Assembly: GCF_900129345.1 (NCBI RefSeq)
Contig: NZ_FQVK01000003.1
Coordinates: 124,001-188,000, forward strand
Length of the DNA stretch: 64,000 nucleotides
Direction of reading: 5' to 3'
DNA from: Ruegeria intermedia
GTDB lineage: Bacteria > Pseudomonadota > Alphaproteobacteria > Rhodobacterales > Rhodobacteraceae
Position numbers and translations under genes: made by a program. The notes under the pieces are model-generated. The model was not told the DNA's origin. It ran no database searches and was given only the letters and a program-made list of their open reading frames with translations. Positions 51,682 through 61,053 of the stretch are shown here, in pieces (within the stretch, counting starts at the first letter, position 1; every line of letters starts with the position of its first letter).

Positions 51682-51944
51682 GCTGGTCGCTTGCGCTTGC
51701 CGCCCTGTGGGGCATCGCCGCCAACGTGCTGGCCATGATCCCCAGCAAGGACAACCACTGGACCCGCGCCTATGCGCTGATCGCCGTGGGTATTCCGATC
51801 CTGGGCTATGTCACCTATGAAAACGGCCCGTGGGTCGGCCTGTTCGTACTGGCCGCCGGCATGTCGGTGCTGCGCTGGCCGGTGATCTATCTGACCCGTT
51901 GGACAAAGGCGAAAATGCAAGGCATGAAGGCGGCGGACAAATAA
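51678..51944 (+). CDS. DUF2484 small membrane protein, second copy
   Basis: An 88-residue paralogue of the preceding gene: same layout, opening SLALAALWGIAANVLAMIPS versus SVIFAALWVICATVVALLP in the first copy, and ending in a basic tail (RWPVIYLTRWTKAKMQGMK). The ATGA overlap means the two are made together, perhaps as a heterodimer. Likely origin is tandem duplication. Confidence 0.8.
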   Translation: MSWSLALAALWGIAANVLAMIPSKDNHWTRAYALIAVGIPILGYVTYENGPWVGLFVLAAGMSVLRWPVIYLTRWTKAKMQGMKAADK

Positions 51945-51968
51945 CCCGACACCCTTCGGAGGCCAACG

Positions 51969-52262
51969 ATGACGGACATCGCCACATTTGCTTACCTGCC
52001 GCTCGCGGCGCTTGTGCTCGGGACGCTGGCCGGATTTGTCGCCGCGCGATGGCTTGGCCTGCGCGCGCTGTTGTGGCTGATTGGTTTGACTTCGCTTGTT
52101 GCGCTTGTCCTGATCGCGATGTTGGCAGGCGTCGGCACGGGCGAGGAGGAGCAGGCCTTTGGCCCCTTCGTCTGGTTGACCGGAGGTGTTCTGCCGATTC
52201 TGTTCGCTGAAATCATGGGCGGAGTCGTCGGGCGCAGCCTGACGGTGCGTTCCGGGCAATGA
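51969..52262 (+). CDS. Small membrane protein of unknown function
   Basis: A 97-residue protein with three hydrophobic segments (about residues 8-26, 30-53 and 67-85) and a short acidic loop [18 protein letters not shown] lies about 7 bases before the ATG. It overlaps murB by 4 bp and is part of the murC-to-murB insertion. No family recognised. Confidence 0.7.
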   Translation: MTDIATFAYLPLAALVLGTLAGFVAARWLGLRALLWLIGLTSLVALVLIAMLAGVGTGEEEQAFGPFVWLTGGVLPILFAEIMGGVVGRSLTVRSGQ

Positions 52263-53185
52263 CCACGATCCCAACGCCTCGTGGCCGTCTGACTGCGGCC
52301 CGTGCTCTGAACGACCTCACTTGGCTGCGCGTCGGCGGCCCGGCTGATTATCTGTTTCAGCCGGCTGACCTTGAGGATTTGCAGGCTTTCCTGCGCGACC
52401 TTCCGGCCGAAATGCCGGTGTTCCCGATGGGCGTCGGCTCGAACCTGATCGTGCGCGATGGGGGGCTGCGGGCCGTGGTGATCCGGCTAGGGCGCGGCTT
52501 CAACGGCATATCGGTCGAGGGCACCACCGTCACCGCAGGGGCAGCCGCGCTGGATGCGCATGTAGCGCGCAAGGCGGCGGATGCGGGGGTGGACCTGACC
52601 TTTCTGCGCACCATCCCCGGTTCCATCGGTGGGGCCGTGCGGATGAACGCCGGGTGCTATGGCAGCTACACGGCGGATGTTCTGAAATCGGCTACCATCG
52701 TCACCCGGCAGGGCGAGGTGGTCGAACTGACACCCGCCGAGCTGAACTTCCGCTATCGTCAGTCCGACCTGCCCGAGGGTGCGGTGCTGGTGTCGGCCAC
52801 GTTCCAGGGCCCGGCGGGTGACCCGGCCGACCTGCATGCCCGGATGGAGGCGCAGCTGAAAAAGCGCGACGAGACCCAGCCCACCAAGGACCGCAGCGCC
52901 GGGTCGACCTTTCGCAATCCGGCCGGGTTTTCCTCGACCGGGCGGGCCGATGATGTGCACGACCTGAAGGCCTGGAAGGTGATCGACGACGCCGGAATGC
53001 GCGGCGCCCGGCGCGGGGGCGCACAGATGAGCCCCAAGCACTCGAATTTCCTGATCAACACCGGAAACGCCACCGCCGCCGACCTCGAAGGGCTGGGCGA
53101 AGAGGTGCGAAAAAAGGTTTACGAAACAAGCGGGATCACGCTAGAGTGGGAAATCATGCGGGTCGGTGATCCGCTGACAGATTAA
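52259..53185 (+). CDS. murB: UDP-N-acetylenolpyruvoylglucosamine reductase MurB
   Basis: A 308-residue FAD enzyme completing UDP-MurNAc synthesis with NADPH. FAD motifs [51 protein letters not shown], and the catalytic Ser region [19 protein letters not shown], with [19 protein letters not shown] near the C-terminus. Type II-like shorter form without the Tyr loop is suggested by length. Starts ATG in a 4-bp overlap. Confidence 0.95.
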   Translation: MTTIPTPRGRLTAARALNDLTWLRVGGPADYLFQPADLEDLQAFLRDLPAEMPVFPMGVGSNLIVRDGGLRAVVIRLGRGFNGISVEGTTVTAGAAALDAHVARKAADAGVDLTFLRTIPGSIGGAVRMNAGCYGSYTADVLKSATIVTRQGEVVELTPAELNFRYRQSDLPEGAVLVSATFQGPAGDPADLHARMEAQLKKRDETQPTKDRSAGSTFRNPAGFSSTGRADDVHDLKAWKVIDDAGMRGARRGGAQMSPKHSNFLINTGNATAADLEGLGEEVRKKVYETSGITLEWEIMRVGDPLTD

Positions 53186-53289
53186 AGCCCCGACCGTCAG
53201 ACCAAAACAGGCAAAATCAGGCGACGGATCAAAGGCATAACGAAATACGGACCACCAGATAAGGTCCGGGGACATTGAGGCGCACGAAC

Positions 53290-54210
53290 GTGGGTAGGTC
53301 GAGCAGGACAAACCCCAAAGTGGCGGTATTGATGGGTGGCCCCTCGGCGGAGCGCGAGGTGTCTCTCAGCAGCGGGCGCGAATGCGCAGCCGCCCTTGTG
53401 GGAGAAGGGATCGAGGTCGTCGAGCTGGACGCCGGTCCCGACCTTTGTGCGCGTTTGCAGGACATCAAGCCCGACGTGGTATTCAACGCCCTGCATGGCC
53501 GCTGGGGCGAGGACGGTTGCGTGCAGGGTCTGCTGGAGTGGCTGCGGATGCCCTACACGCATTCCGGCGTGTTGGCCTCGGCGCTGGCCATGGACAAGCA
53601 ACGCAGCAAAGAGGTTTTCCGCGCGGCCGGCCTGCCGGTGGCCGACAGCGTGATCGTTCCGAAATCGGACGTGATGGCGGGGCACGTCATGCCCGCGCCA
53701 TATGTGGTCAAGCCCAACAACGAAGGATCGAGCGTCGGGATCTATCTGGTGTTCGAAGGGTCGAATGGCCCGCCGCAGCTGTCGGATGACATGCCCGAGC
53801 AGGTCATGGTCGAGCAATACGTGGCCGGGCGCGAGCTGACGGTGACCGTGATGGGCGACCGCGCTTTGACCGTGACCGAGATCCTGACCGACGGCTGGTA
53901 TGACTATGACGCCAAATACAAGCCCGGCGGATCGCACCACGTGCTGCCCGCCGACATCCCGCCGCGGATCTTCGATCTGTGCATGGATTATGCCCTGCGC
54001 GCCCACCAGGTTTTGGGCTGCCGGGGCGTCAGCCGCACCGACTACCGCTGGGACGAGACCCGGGGCGAAGAGGGCCTGTTTCTACTGGAGACCAACACCC
54101 AGCCGGGTATGACCCCCACCTCGCTGGTGCCTGAACAAGCCGCGCATCTTGGCATGACCTTCGGTCAGCTCTGCGCCTGGATGGTCGAGGACGCCTCATG
54201 CGATCGTTGA
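53290..54210 (+). CDS. ddl: D-alanine--D-alanine ligase
   Basis: A 306-residue ATP-grasp ligase. KVAVLMGGPSAEREVSLSSG at the start, PYTHSGVLASALAMDKQRSK, APYVVKPNNEGSSVGIYLV (ATP loop), EQYVAGRELTVTVM and the C-terminal LLETNTQPGMTPTSLVPEQA. I chose GTG at 53290 with TGAGG 9 bases upstream; a TTG at 53275 would add five residues. Makes the D-Ala-D-Ala used by MurF. Overlaps ftsQ by 13 bp. Confidence 0.93.
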   Translation: MGRSSRTNPKVAVLMGGPSAEREVSLSSGRECAAALVGEGIEVVELDAGPDLCARLQDIKPDVVFNALHGRWGEDGCVQGLLEWLRMPYTHSGVLASALAMDKQRSKEVFRAAGLPVADSVIVPKSDVMAGHVMPAPYVVKPNNEGSSVGIYLVFEGSNGPPQLSDDMPEQVMVEQYVAGRELTVTVMGDRALTVTEILTDGWYDYDAKYKPGGSHHVLPADIPPRIFDLCMDYALRAHQVLGCRGVSRTDYRWDETRGEEGLFLLETNTQPGMTPTSLVPEQAAHLGMTFGQLCAWMVEDASCDR

Positions 54211-55199
54211 CCGCCAGTCGTGCGCCGGATGTGTATCGGGCCAAACCGCTTGCGGGGCCGGATGCCGCGTTTCAGGCTGGCGGCAATACCAAGGCCGACC
54301 CCAAGCTGCGCCTGCGCGGCGGTCGCCTGTTCCGCCGTCGCGCCGGGCGCGCCGATCCCGCCCCTTCGCGCCTCAGCTACCGCCTGCAGCGCTGGATGCT
54401 GACCCCCGGTATCCGGCGCGGCCTCAAGATCGGCCTGCCGCTGGCTGCGCTGGCCACCGCCATCGGGCTGTTCTTTGCCGACGAAACTCGGCGCGACGCG
54501 CTGGCTGCGCAAGTTGATGGTGCGATCACAGCTTTCCAGGAACGCCCCGAATTCATGGTCAAGCTGATGGCGATCGACGGGGCCGGGACCGACCTGTCCG
54601 ATGACATCCGCGAGGTGGTGCCGCTCGATTTCCCGATCAGCTCGTGGGATCTGGATGTCGAGCAGATCCGAGACACGATCACCGGGCTGGACCCGGTGAA
54701 ATCGGCCAGCGTGCGGATCCGGCCGGGCGGTATCCTGCAGGTGGACGTGGTCGAGCGTCAGCCGGTGGTCGTCTGGCGCACGCGCGAAGGCCTCGACCTG
54801 CTGGACGAAACCGGTGCGCATGTGGCGTCGATCGCCCGACGGACGGAGCGGCCCGATCTGCCGCTGATCGCGGGAGCGGGCGCCGACGAGCATGTGGCCG
54901 AGGCGCTGGAGCTGCTGCGCACCGCGCGCAGCCTGGAGGACCGTGTGCGCGGCCTGCTGCGGGTGGGCGAGCGGCGCTGGGATCTGGTGCTGGACCGCAA
55001 CCAGCGCATCATGCTGCCGACCGAACGCCCGGTGCGTGCGCTGGAGCGGGTTCTGGCAGTGAACGAGGTTCAGGATCTTCTGGAGCGGGACGTGGCCGTG
55101 GTCGACATGCGGCTGGGGTCGCGCCCGACGATCCGAATGACCGAAGCCGCCAGCGCAGACTGGTGGAATACAAAAGTGACAACGGGTAACGGGCAGTGA
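54198..55199 (+). CDS. ftsQ: Cell division protein FtsQ
   Basis: A 333-residue bitopic protein: long basic cytoplasmic N-terminus (about 75 residues), one membrane helix (about residues 77-94, KIGLPLAALATAIGLFF), a POTRA domain (FMVKLMAIDGAGTDLSDDIREVV, quoted in part) and a beta domain with GLDPVKSASVRIRPGGILQVDVVERQPVVVWR (quoted as GLDPVKSASVRIRPGG and VVERQPVVVWR). Connects FtsL/FtsB to the divisome. It overlaps ddl by 13 bp and ftsA by 4 bp. Confidence 0.93.
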   Translation: MRSLTASRAPDVYRAKPLAGPDAAFQAGGNTKADPKLRLRGGRLFRRRAGRADPAPSRLSYRLQRWMLTPGIRRGLKIGLPLAALATAIGLFFADETRRDALAAQVDGAITAFQERPEFMVKLMAIDGAGTDLSDDIREVVPLDFPISSWDLDVEQIRDTITGLDPVKSASVRIRPGGILQVDVVERQPVVVWRTREGLDLLDETGAHVASIARRTERPDLPLIAGAGADEHVAEALELLRTARSLEDRVRGLLRVGERRWDLVLDRNQRIMLPTERPVRALERVLAVNEVQDLLERDVAVVDMRLGSRPTIRMTEAASADWWNTKVTTGNGQ

Positions 55200-56542
55200 A
55201 TACGATGATGACCGATCTTTATCAGTCTCAGCGCGCGATGCGCCAGATGCGCCAGCAGGCCATGCAGCGGGGGGTGGTCGCGATCCTTGATGTGGGGACA
55301 TCCAAGATCGCCTGTCTGGTGCTGCGGTTCGACGGAACCGGTCGGCTGAGCGAGGACAATTCGATCGGCTCGCTGGCCGGGCAGACCGGGTTTCGGGTCA
55401 TCGGCGCGGCGACCACCCGGTCGCGTGGGGTGCGGTTCGGCGAGATCACGGCCATGCAGGAAACCGAACGCGCCATCCGCACCGCGCTGCAGGCGGCGCA
55501 GAAGATGGCCGACATCCGGGTCGATCACGTGATCGCCTGTTTCTCGGGGGCCAACCCGCGCTCGTACGGACTGGACGCGCAGGTGGACCTGGACGGGCAA
55601 GAGGTGACCGAGGCCGAGATCGGCCGCGTTCTGAACGCTTGCGACGTGCCGGATTACGGAGCAGGGCGCGAGGTGCTGCACGCCCAGCCGGTAAATTTCG
55701 CGCTCGACAACCGGTCGGGCCTGATCGACCCGCGCGGGCAGATGGGGCAGACGCTGGCCGTGGACATGCACATGCTGACGGTCGATGCGGTCGCCATTCA
55801 GAACCTGGTGCGCTGCGTCAAGCGGTGCGATCTGGAGTTGGCGGGCATTGCCAACTCGGCCTACGTGTCGGGCATCTCGGCGCTGGTCGAGGACGAACAG
55901 GAACTGGGCGCTGCCTGCATCGACATGGGCGGTGGATCGACCGGCGTGTCGATCTTCATCAAAAAGCACATGATCTATGCCGACAGCGTACGCATGGGCG
56001 GCGATCACGTCACCAGCGACATTTCGATGGGGCTGGGGATCTCGACCACCATCGCCGAACGGATCAAGACCTTCAACGGAGGCGTTAACGCCACCGGCGC
56101 CGATGACCGCGACATGATCGACATCGGAGGAGAGACCGGCGATTGGGAGCACGACCGCCGCACCGTCAGCCGGGCCGAGTTGATCGGCATCATGCGCCCT
56201 CGCGTCGAAGAGATCCTGGAAGAGGTCCGCCTGCGGCTGGACGCGGCCGGGTTCGACCACATGCCCAGCCAGCAGATCGTGCTGACCGGAGGGGGCAGCC
56301 AGATCCCCGGTCTGGACGGTCTGGCCAGCCGCATCCTGGGCCAGCGGGTCCGCCTGGGGCGGCCGCTGCGGGTGCATGGCCTGCCGCAATCGGCGACGGG
56401 TCCCGGCTTTTCTTCGGCGGTCGGGTTGGCGCTGTTTGCCGCGCATCCGCAGGACGAATGGTGGGATTTCGAAACCCCTGTCGATACCTCGGCGGTGCGC
56501 CCGTTCCGCCGCGCCGTGCGCTGGTTCCGTGAAAACTGGTAG
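55196..56542 (+). CDS. ftsA: Cell division protein FtsA
   Basis: A 448-residue actin-like ATPase that tethers FtsZ to the membrane. Phosphate-1 loop AILDVGTSKIACLVL, the 1C insertion region with RGVRFGEITAM, phosphate-2 AACIDMGGGSTGVSIF, and adenosine loop LTGGGSQIPGLDGLA. The C-terminal FRRAVRWFRENW is an amphipathic membrane-targeting helix. GTG at 55196 overlaps the ftsQ stop; ATGs at 55205 and 55208 are equally possible (MTDLYQSQ is a common start in relatives). Upstream of ftsZ, separated by a pseudogene. Confidence 0.95.
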   Translation: MNTMMTDLYQSQRAMRQMRQQAMQRGVVAILDVGTSKIACLVLRFDGTGRLSEDNSIGSLAGQTGFRVIGAATTRSRGVRFGEITAMQETERAIRTALQAAQKMADIRVDHVIACFSGANPRSYGLDAQVDLDGQEVTEAEIGRVLNACDVPDYGAGREVLHAQPVNFALDNRSGLIDPRGQMGQTLAVDMHMLTVDAVAIQNLVRCVKRCDLELAGIANSAYVSGISALVEDEQELGAACIDMGGGSTGVSIFIKKHMIYADSVRMGGDHVTSDISMGLGISTTIAERIKTFNGGVNATGADDRDMIDIGGETGDWEHDRRTVSRAELIGIMRPRVEEILEEVRLRLDAAGFDHMPSQQIVLTGGGSQIPGLDGLASRILGQRVRLGRPLRVHGLPQSATGPGFSSAVGLALFAAHPQDEWWDFETPVDTSAVRPFRRAVRWFRENW

Positions 56543-56945
56543 GCGCCTGTTTCGGGCCGTGGCGCTGGCCGCGGCCCTGATGCCCTGCGCGGTCCCGGCC
56601 CAGACCCGCATCACCCCGGATGACTTTCTGGACGCGGTCGTGGGCAAGACCGTCACCTTCCACGAACTGACCAGCGGAGCGTAGGTGGGCACCGAACAGT
56701 TCGTCAGTCGAACGCTCTCGGTGTGGCGGCGCGCGGGTGAAGGCTGTGTCTACGGCCGCATCACCACGCCCGACGGCCAGCTGTGTTTCCTCTATGACAA
56801 CGAGCCCGGACCTGTCTGTTGGTGGCCGTTCATCCACCAAGGGCGCCTGCTGGTACGGATCGCACGGCTGGGCGACGGCGAAATCCAGCAGGTCGGAGCC
56901 ATGTCAGACGAAGGGCTGGGCTGTCCTTCGGTCCCGATCAGCTGA
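56529..56945 (+). pseudogene. Secreted small protein gene disrupted by an in-frame amber codon
   Basis: One continuous frame from GTG 56529 to the TGA at 56943-56945 is broken only by a TAG at 56682-56684. Before it: a signal peptide (RAVALAAALMPCAVPAQ) and TPDDFLDAVVGKTVTFHEL; after it, VGTEQFVSRTLSVWRRAGE, a Cys pair (GRITTPDGQLCFLYD, GPVCWWPF) and a C-terminal CPSVPIS. The two parts read as one roughly 138-residue exported protein, with no frameshift. The codon could have been Leu, Trp or Gln by one substitution. It starts inside the ftsA 3' end (14-bp overlap). I do not recognise a family. Confidence 0.75.
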
Positions 56946-57288
56946 AAAATCCGGTTGCGGCGCAGAGGTTTATGCCGCAAGATATCCCCAACGCCCGTCA
57001 GAGGCCGACCGGCAGGACCCGAGCAGTCAGCCGTCGTGAACAAGTTCCAGAATTACCGCCCGCCTGAATGGGTTGGGTTGAATACGTGTGTCTGGTAGCA
57101 GTGTCCTGTTCGACCGCTAGATGTTCTGGGTTCAGGCGAGATGACGCGGAAAATCGCCTTAATTCCTCCACATTTTGTGGATTCGCGCGATTTTTGGCGT
57201 GACGTTTGGGCTTTGGAAATGTAGAATCAAACGTGGATAGGCAAGAAAAACACCGCTTTGCGGGATCAGAATTACAGGCGGACAGAGC
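56946..57288. promoter_or_regulatory. ftsZ upstream region with GANTC sites
   Basis: 343 bp without a gene. It contains a CCACA-TTT-TGTGG palindrome around 57168-57180 and three GANTC sites (57180-57184, 57224-57228, 57297-57301), the last overlapping the beginning of ftsZ. GANTC is the target of the cell-cycle methyltransferase CcrM, which influences ftsZ in Caulobacter. The ftsZ promoter must lie here, since the preceding gene is broken. Confidence 0.45.
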
Positions 57289-58896
57289 ATGACATTGAAT
57301 CTTTCGATGCCCGGGCACGACGAACTCAAGCCTCGGATCACGGTATTTGGCGTCGGCGGTGCCGGTGGCAACGCCGTCAACAACATGATTGAAAAACAAC
57401 TGGACGGCGTTGATTTCGTGGTCGCGAACACCGACGCACAGGCGCTGCAGCAAAGCCGCTCGTCGGCGCGGGTGCAGCTGGGCATCAAGGTGACCGAAGG
57501 GCTGGGTGCAGGCGCCCGGGCATCGGTCGGTGCCGCCGCCGCCGAAGAGAGCATCGAGCAGATCGTCGATCACCTGGCCGGCGCGCATATGTGCTTCATC
57601 ACCGCCGGCATGGGCGGGGGCACCGGCACCGGCGCCGCTCCGATCATCGCGCAGGCCGCGCGTGAACTGGGCGTACTGACCGTGGGCGTGGTGACCAAGC
57701 CGTTCCAGTTCGAAGGCGCCAAGCGCATGCGTCAGGCCGAGGACGGCGTCGAGGCGCTGCAGAAGGTCGTTGATACGCTGATCATCATCCCCAACCAAAA
57801 CCTGTTCCGTCTGGCCAACGAAAAGACCACGTTCACCGAGGCCTTCTCGATGGCTGATGACGTGCTTTATCAGGGCGTCAAGGGCGTGACCGACCTGATG
57901 GTGCGTCCGGGCCTGATCAACCTAGACTTTGCCGACGTCCGCGCCGTGATGGACGAGATGGGCAAGGCCATGATGGGCACCGGCGAGGCCGAGGGCGAAG
58001 ATCGCGCCATCCAGGCCGCCGAAAAGGCCATCGCCAACCCGCTGCTGGACGAAATCAGCCTCAAGGGCGCCAAGGGTGTCCTGATCAACATCACCGGCAG
58101 CCACGATCTGACCCTGTTCGAACTGGACGAGGCCGCCAACCGCATCCGCGAGGAAGTGGACCCCGAGGCCAACATCATCGTCGGCTCCACTCTGGACCCC
58201 GAGATGGAAGGCAAGATGCGCGTCTCGGTCGTGGCAACCGGGATCGACGCCAGCGACAGCGCCGCCGAAGCCCCGGCGCCGCGCCGGTCGATGGCAGCGC
58301 CGCTGAGCCGCGCCACCTCGGCCGAGCAGGAAGCCCCTGAAGTCGAGACCCAGCCGCGTCCGGCCGAAGTTGCCGAGGCGGCCGAGAACATCGCGCCGAG
58401 CCTGTTCGAGTCGATCGAGGATGTCGAGCTCAAAGAGAGCTTCTACGACTCGGGTGCCGAAACCGCGTCGGATGACGATGACCTTCCGCCGCCGGCCTAC
58501 CAGCCTCGCGCGGCCGAAGCCGGGCCGGCGCCCCAGCCGGTCGAACCCGCCGCCGATCCTGTGCATTCCCATGCGCCGGGCACCCCTTCGCCGCAGGCCA
58601 TGCAGCGGTTGCAGGCCGCGGTTCAGAAAGTGCCGAACGAGTCGCAGCGCCTGAACGCGCAGCGTCCTCAGGCGCCGACGCAACCACCGCGCCCCGCGGC
58701 TGAGGAACGGCCGCGTTTCGGCTTCAACCGTCTGATCGACCGGATGACCGGACATGCGCCGGACACCCCCGCGCAGCCCGTGCGGCAGCAGCCCGAACTG
58801 CGCCAGACTGACGCTACGGCACCTGCGCCGGACGCGGCCGACCCGGATCAGGAGCGGATCGAGGTTCCGGCGTTCCTGCGGCGTCAGGCCAACTGA
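57289..58896 (+). CDS. ftsZ: Cell division GTPase FtsZ
   Basis: A 535-residue tubulin-like GTPase that forms the Z-ring. GTP signature [10 protein letters not shown] ([19 protein letters not shown]), [15 protein letters not shown] at the N-terminus, and [20 protein letters not shown] (T7-type loop). After the GTPase (about residue 320) comes a very long Pro/Ala-rich linker of about 200 residues and the conserved C-terminal peptide EVPAFLRRQ, which binds FtsA and partners. Long linkers are usual in alphaproteobacteria. A rho-independent terminator follows. Confidence 0.97.
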   Translation: MTLNLSMPGHDELKPRITVFGVGGAGGNAVNNMIEKQLDGVDFVVANTDAQALQQSRSSARVQLGIKVTEGLGAGARASVGAAAAEESIEQIVDHLAGAHMCFITAGMGGGTGTGAAPIIAQAARELGVLTVGVVTKPFQFEGAKRMRQAEDGVEALQKVVDTLIIIPNQNLFRLANEKTTFTEAFSMADDVLYQGVKGVTDLMVRPGLINLDFADVRAVMDEMGKAMMGTGEAEGEDRAIQAAEKAIANPLLDEISLKGAKGVLINITGSHDLTLFELDEAANRIREEVDPEANIIVGSTLDPEMEGKMRVSVVATGIDASDSAAEAPAPRRSMAAPLSRATSAEQEAPEVETQPRPAEVAEAAENIAPSLFESIEDVELKESFYDSGAETASDDDDLPPPAYQPRAAEAGPAPQPVEPAADPVHSHAPGTPSPQAMQRLQAAVQKVPNESQRLNAQRPQAPTQPPRPAAEERPRFGFNRLIDRMTGHAPDTPAQPVRQQPELRQTDATAPAPDAADPDQERIEVPAFLRRQAN

Positions 58897-58916
58897 TCGC
58901 GGTAACAAATTCTGAA

Positions 58917-58949
58917 AAAGGGTCGCCGGGTGGCGGCCCTTTATTTTTG
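58917..58949 (+). terminator. Rho-independent terminator after ftsZ
   Basis: Stem AAAGGGTCGCC / GGCGGCCCTTT (one T-G wobble) with loop GGGT, followed by A then TTTTT. Ends the dcw transcript 20 bp after the ftsZ stop; lpxC is therefore expressed separately. Confidence 0.85.
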
Positions 58950-59107
58950 TTTTTTAGATACTTACCTGCGGGTCGGCAGGCTTTTGCCGATCGTTCGCAA
59001 AACTGTTTCATTCGGTTACAAAGAGTGAGTTGAGCAGCGTTCGAGCCTTCCTTAACTGAGTGGCAACACGGCCGATCCAGGTCGGACACCGCTCACTGAG
59101 GTCCCAT

Positions 59108-60028
59108 TTGCAACAGACGCTCAAATCTTCGGTCACGTTCAAAGGCGTGGGTTTGCACAGCGGCAAGCCTGCGACGATGGTTCTGAAGCCGGCTGCCGCC
59201 GGGCACGGTATCTGGTTCAAGCGGACCGACATCGAACTGGGCAATGCGATGATCCCGGCGATCTATGACGTGGTCGAGCGCACCCAGCTGTGCACGCGTC
59301 TGGTGAATGATGCGGGCGTCTCGGTGTCGACCGTCGAACATATCATGGCGGCCCTGGCCGGATGCGGAATCCACAATGCCTTGATCGAGATCGACGGCCC
59401 TGAGGTTCCGATCATGGATGGCTCGTCCATCGAATTCGTGCGCGGCATCATGTCCAAGGGTGTGCGCCGCCAGGCCAGCCCCGTTCTGGCCTACGAGGTG
59501 CTCAAACCGGTCGTCGCCGAGCGCGAAGGCGCGCGGGCGTCGATCCGCCCGGCGGACGGTTTGATCATCGAATTTCACATCGATTTCGAAGACGCGGCCA
59601 TCGGACGGCAGACCAAGATTCTGGACATGCGCAACGGTGCCTTTGCCCGCGAATTGTCTGATTGTCGAACGTTCTGCCGTCGCTCGGATGTTGAGGCGAT
59701 GCGCGAAAACGGTCTGGCACTGGGCGGCACGTTGGAGAACGCTGTCGTGGTGCAGGGCGACTCGGTTCTGACCCCGGGCGGCTTCCGCCGTGCGGACGAA
59801 GCCGTGCGCCACAAGATGCTGGATGCGCTGGGGGATCTGTATCTGGCCGGCGGCCCGATTTTCGGCCATTTCGTCGGCGAGAAATCCGGCCACGCGATGA
59901 CCAACACGCTGCTGCGCAAACTGTTCGAAACGCCCGGTGCGGTGCGCCCGGTTCTGTGCACGCCGGAACAGGCATTGCAATTGCCGGGGCAGGGCCTGGC
60001 CTTGGCGGAAATCCCGCAGGTGGCCTGA
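59108..60028 (+). CDS. lpxC: UDP-3-O-acyl-N-acetylglucosamine deacetylase LpxC
   Basis: A 306-residue zinc enzyme, the committed step of lipid A synthesis. Zinc ligands are in STVEHIMAALAG (His) and RHKMLDALGDLYLAG (His and Asp); the catalytic His is in GHFVGEKSGHAMTN. The N-terminus reads LQQTLKSSVTFKGVGLHSGK. The start is TTG at 59108, with GAGG (59098-59101) 6 bases upstream; an ATG-like start upstream at 59060 lacks an SD. Inner-membrane-associated, cytoplasmic. In many proteobacteria lpxC follows ftsZ as here. Confidence 0.95.
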   Translation: MQQTLKSSVTFKGVGLHSGKPATMVLKPAAAGHGIWFKRTDIELGNAMIPAIYDVVERTQLCTRLVNDAGVSVSTVEHIMAALAGCGIHNALIEIDGPEVPIMDGSSIEFVRGIMSKGVRRQASPVLAYEVLKPVVAEREGARASIRPADGLIIEFHIDFEDAAIGRQTKILDMRNGAFARELSDCRTFCRRSDVEAMRENGLALGGTLENAVVVQGDSVLTPGGFRRADEAVRHKMLDALGDLYLAGGPIFGHFVGEKSGHAMTNTLLRKLFETPGAVRPVLCTPEQALQLPGQGLALAEIPQVA

Positions 60029-60153
60029 TCTGTCCCGTCTTGGCGACAATTCCGTCGCGGGTCGTTTAAGGCGTTTTGCACCGGAATTTTATATGCTAGA
60101 CCAAAGCCCAATCCGGGGTTACCCAAAGAGACAAGACGACTAGGATGGGCGGT

Positions 60154-61017
60154 ATGGTTGGCTTCAAGGCGGCAGTCAGGCTTGCGGGCGTGATTCTTCT
60201 GGCGGCTACTTTGACGGCATGCGGCAATGCGGGCGGCCTGTTCGGAAACAAGGGGGCCGATCGGTCCCAGAACCTCGAAGGCTATACCCCCGAACAGATT
60301 TTCACCCGTGGCGAATTCGAGCTGTCGCAGAACCGGCCGGATGACGCCGCCTGGTATTTCTCGGAGGTCGAGCGCCTGTACCCCTATTCCGAATGGGCAA
60401 AGCGGTCGCTGATCATGCAGGCCTTTGCGTTTCATTCGGACAAGAATTACGAGGAAAGCCGTGCCGCCGCGCAGCGGTATATCGATTTCTACCCCACCGA
60501 CGAAGACGCGGCCTATGCGCAGTACCTTCTGGCGCTCAGCTATTATGACCAGATCGACGAGGTCGGCCGCGACCAGGGCCTGACCTTCCAGGCGCTGCAG
60601 GCGCTGCGCACGGTGATCGAGGTCTATCCCGACAGCGAATACGCCACCTCGGCCGTGTTGAAATTCGATCTGGCCTTCGACCATCTGGCGGGCAAGGAAA
60701 TGGAGATCGGGCGCTATTATCTGCGTCAGGATCACTATACCGCCGCAATCAACCGCTTCCGTGTCGTGGTCGAGGATTTCCAGACCACAACCCACACTGC
60801 CGAAGCGCTGTACCGCCTGGTCGAAGCCTATCTGGCCCTGGGGCTGGTTGACGAGGCGCAGTCGGCTGGCGCGATCCTTGGCTACAACTACCAGTCGTCC
60901 GAATGGTATGATGCGGCTTACAAGCTGCTGACGTCGCGCGGGCTTGAACTCAAGAGCCGCGGCAACAACTGGCTCAGCCAGATCTACCGCCAGACGATCA
61001 AGGGCCAGTGGTTATAA
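60154..61017 (+). CDS. bamD: Outer membrane assembly lipoprotein BamD
   Basis: A 287-residue lipoprotein of the BAM complex. Signal with lipobox LTAC (about Cys21, TLTACGNAGG), then TPR helices: YTPEQIFTRGEFELSQNRPDDAAWYF (first repeat, quoted in part: ARGE-like FTRGEFELSQNRPDDAA), VERLYPYSEWAKRSLIMQAF, AAQRYIDFYPTDEDAAYAQYL and IGRYYLRQDHYTAAINRF. It cooperates with BamA in outer membrane protein insertion. I favour the ATG at 60154, about 8 bases after AGGA; the ATG at 60145 lies inside that SD. Followed by recN. Confidence 0.93.
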   Translation: MVGFKAAVRLAGVILLAATLTACGNAGGLFGNKGADRSQNLEGYTPEQIFTRGEFELSQNRPDDAAWYFSEVERLYPYSEWAKRSLIMQAFAFHSDKNYEESRAAAQRYIDFYPTDEDAAYAQYLLALSYYDQIDEVGRDQGLTFQALQALRTVIEVYPDSEYATSAVLKFDLAFDHLAGKEMEIGRYYLRQDHYTAAINRFRVVVEDFQTTTHTAEALYRLVEAYLALGLVDEAQSAGAILGYNYQSSEWYDAAYKLLTSRGLELKSRGNNWLSQIYRQTIKGQWL

Positions 61018-61053
61018 TCGCCATGGTCACAGGCTTGGGACGCTGACGACCCG

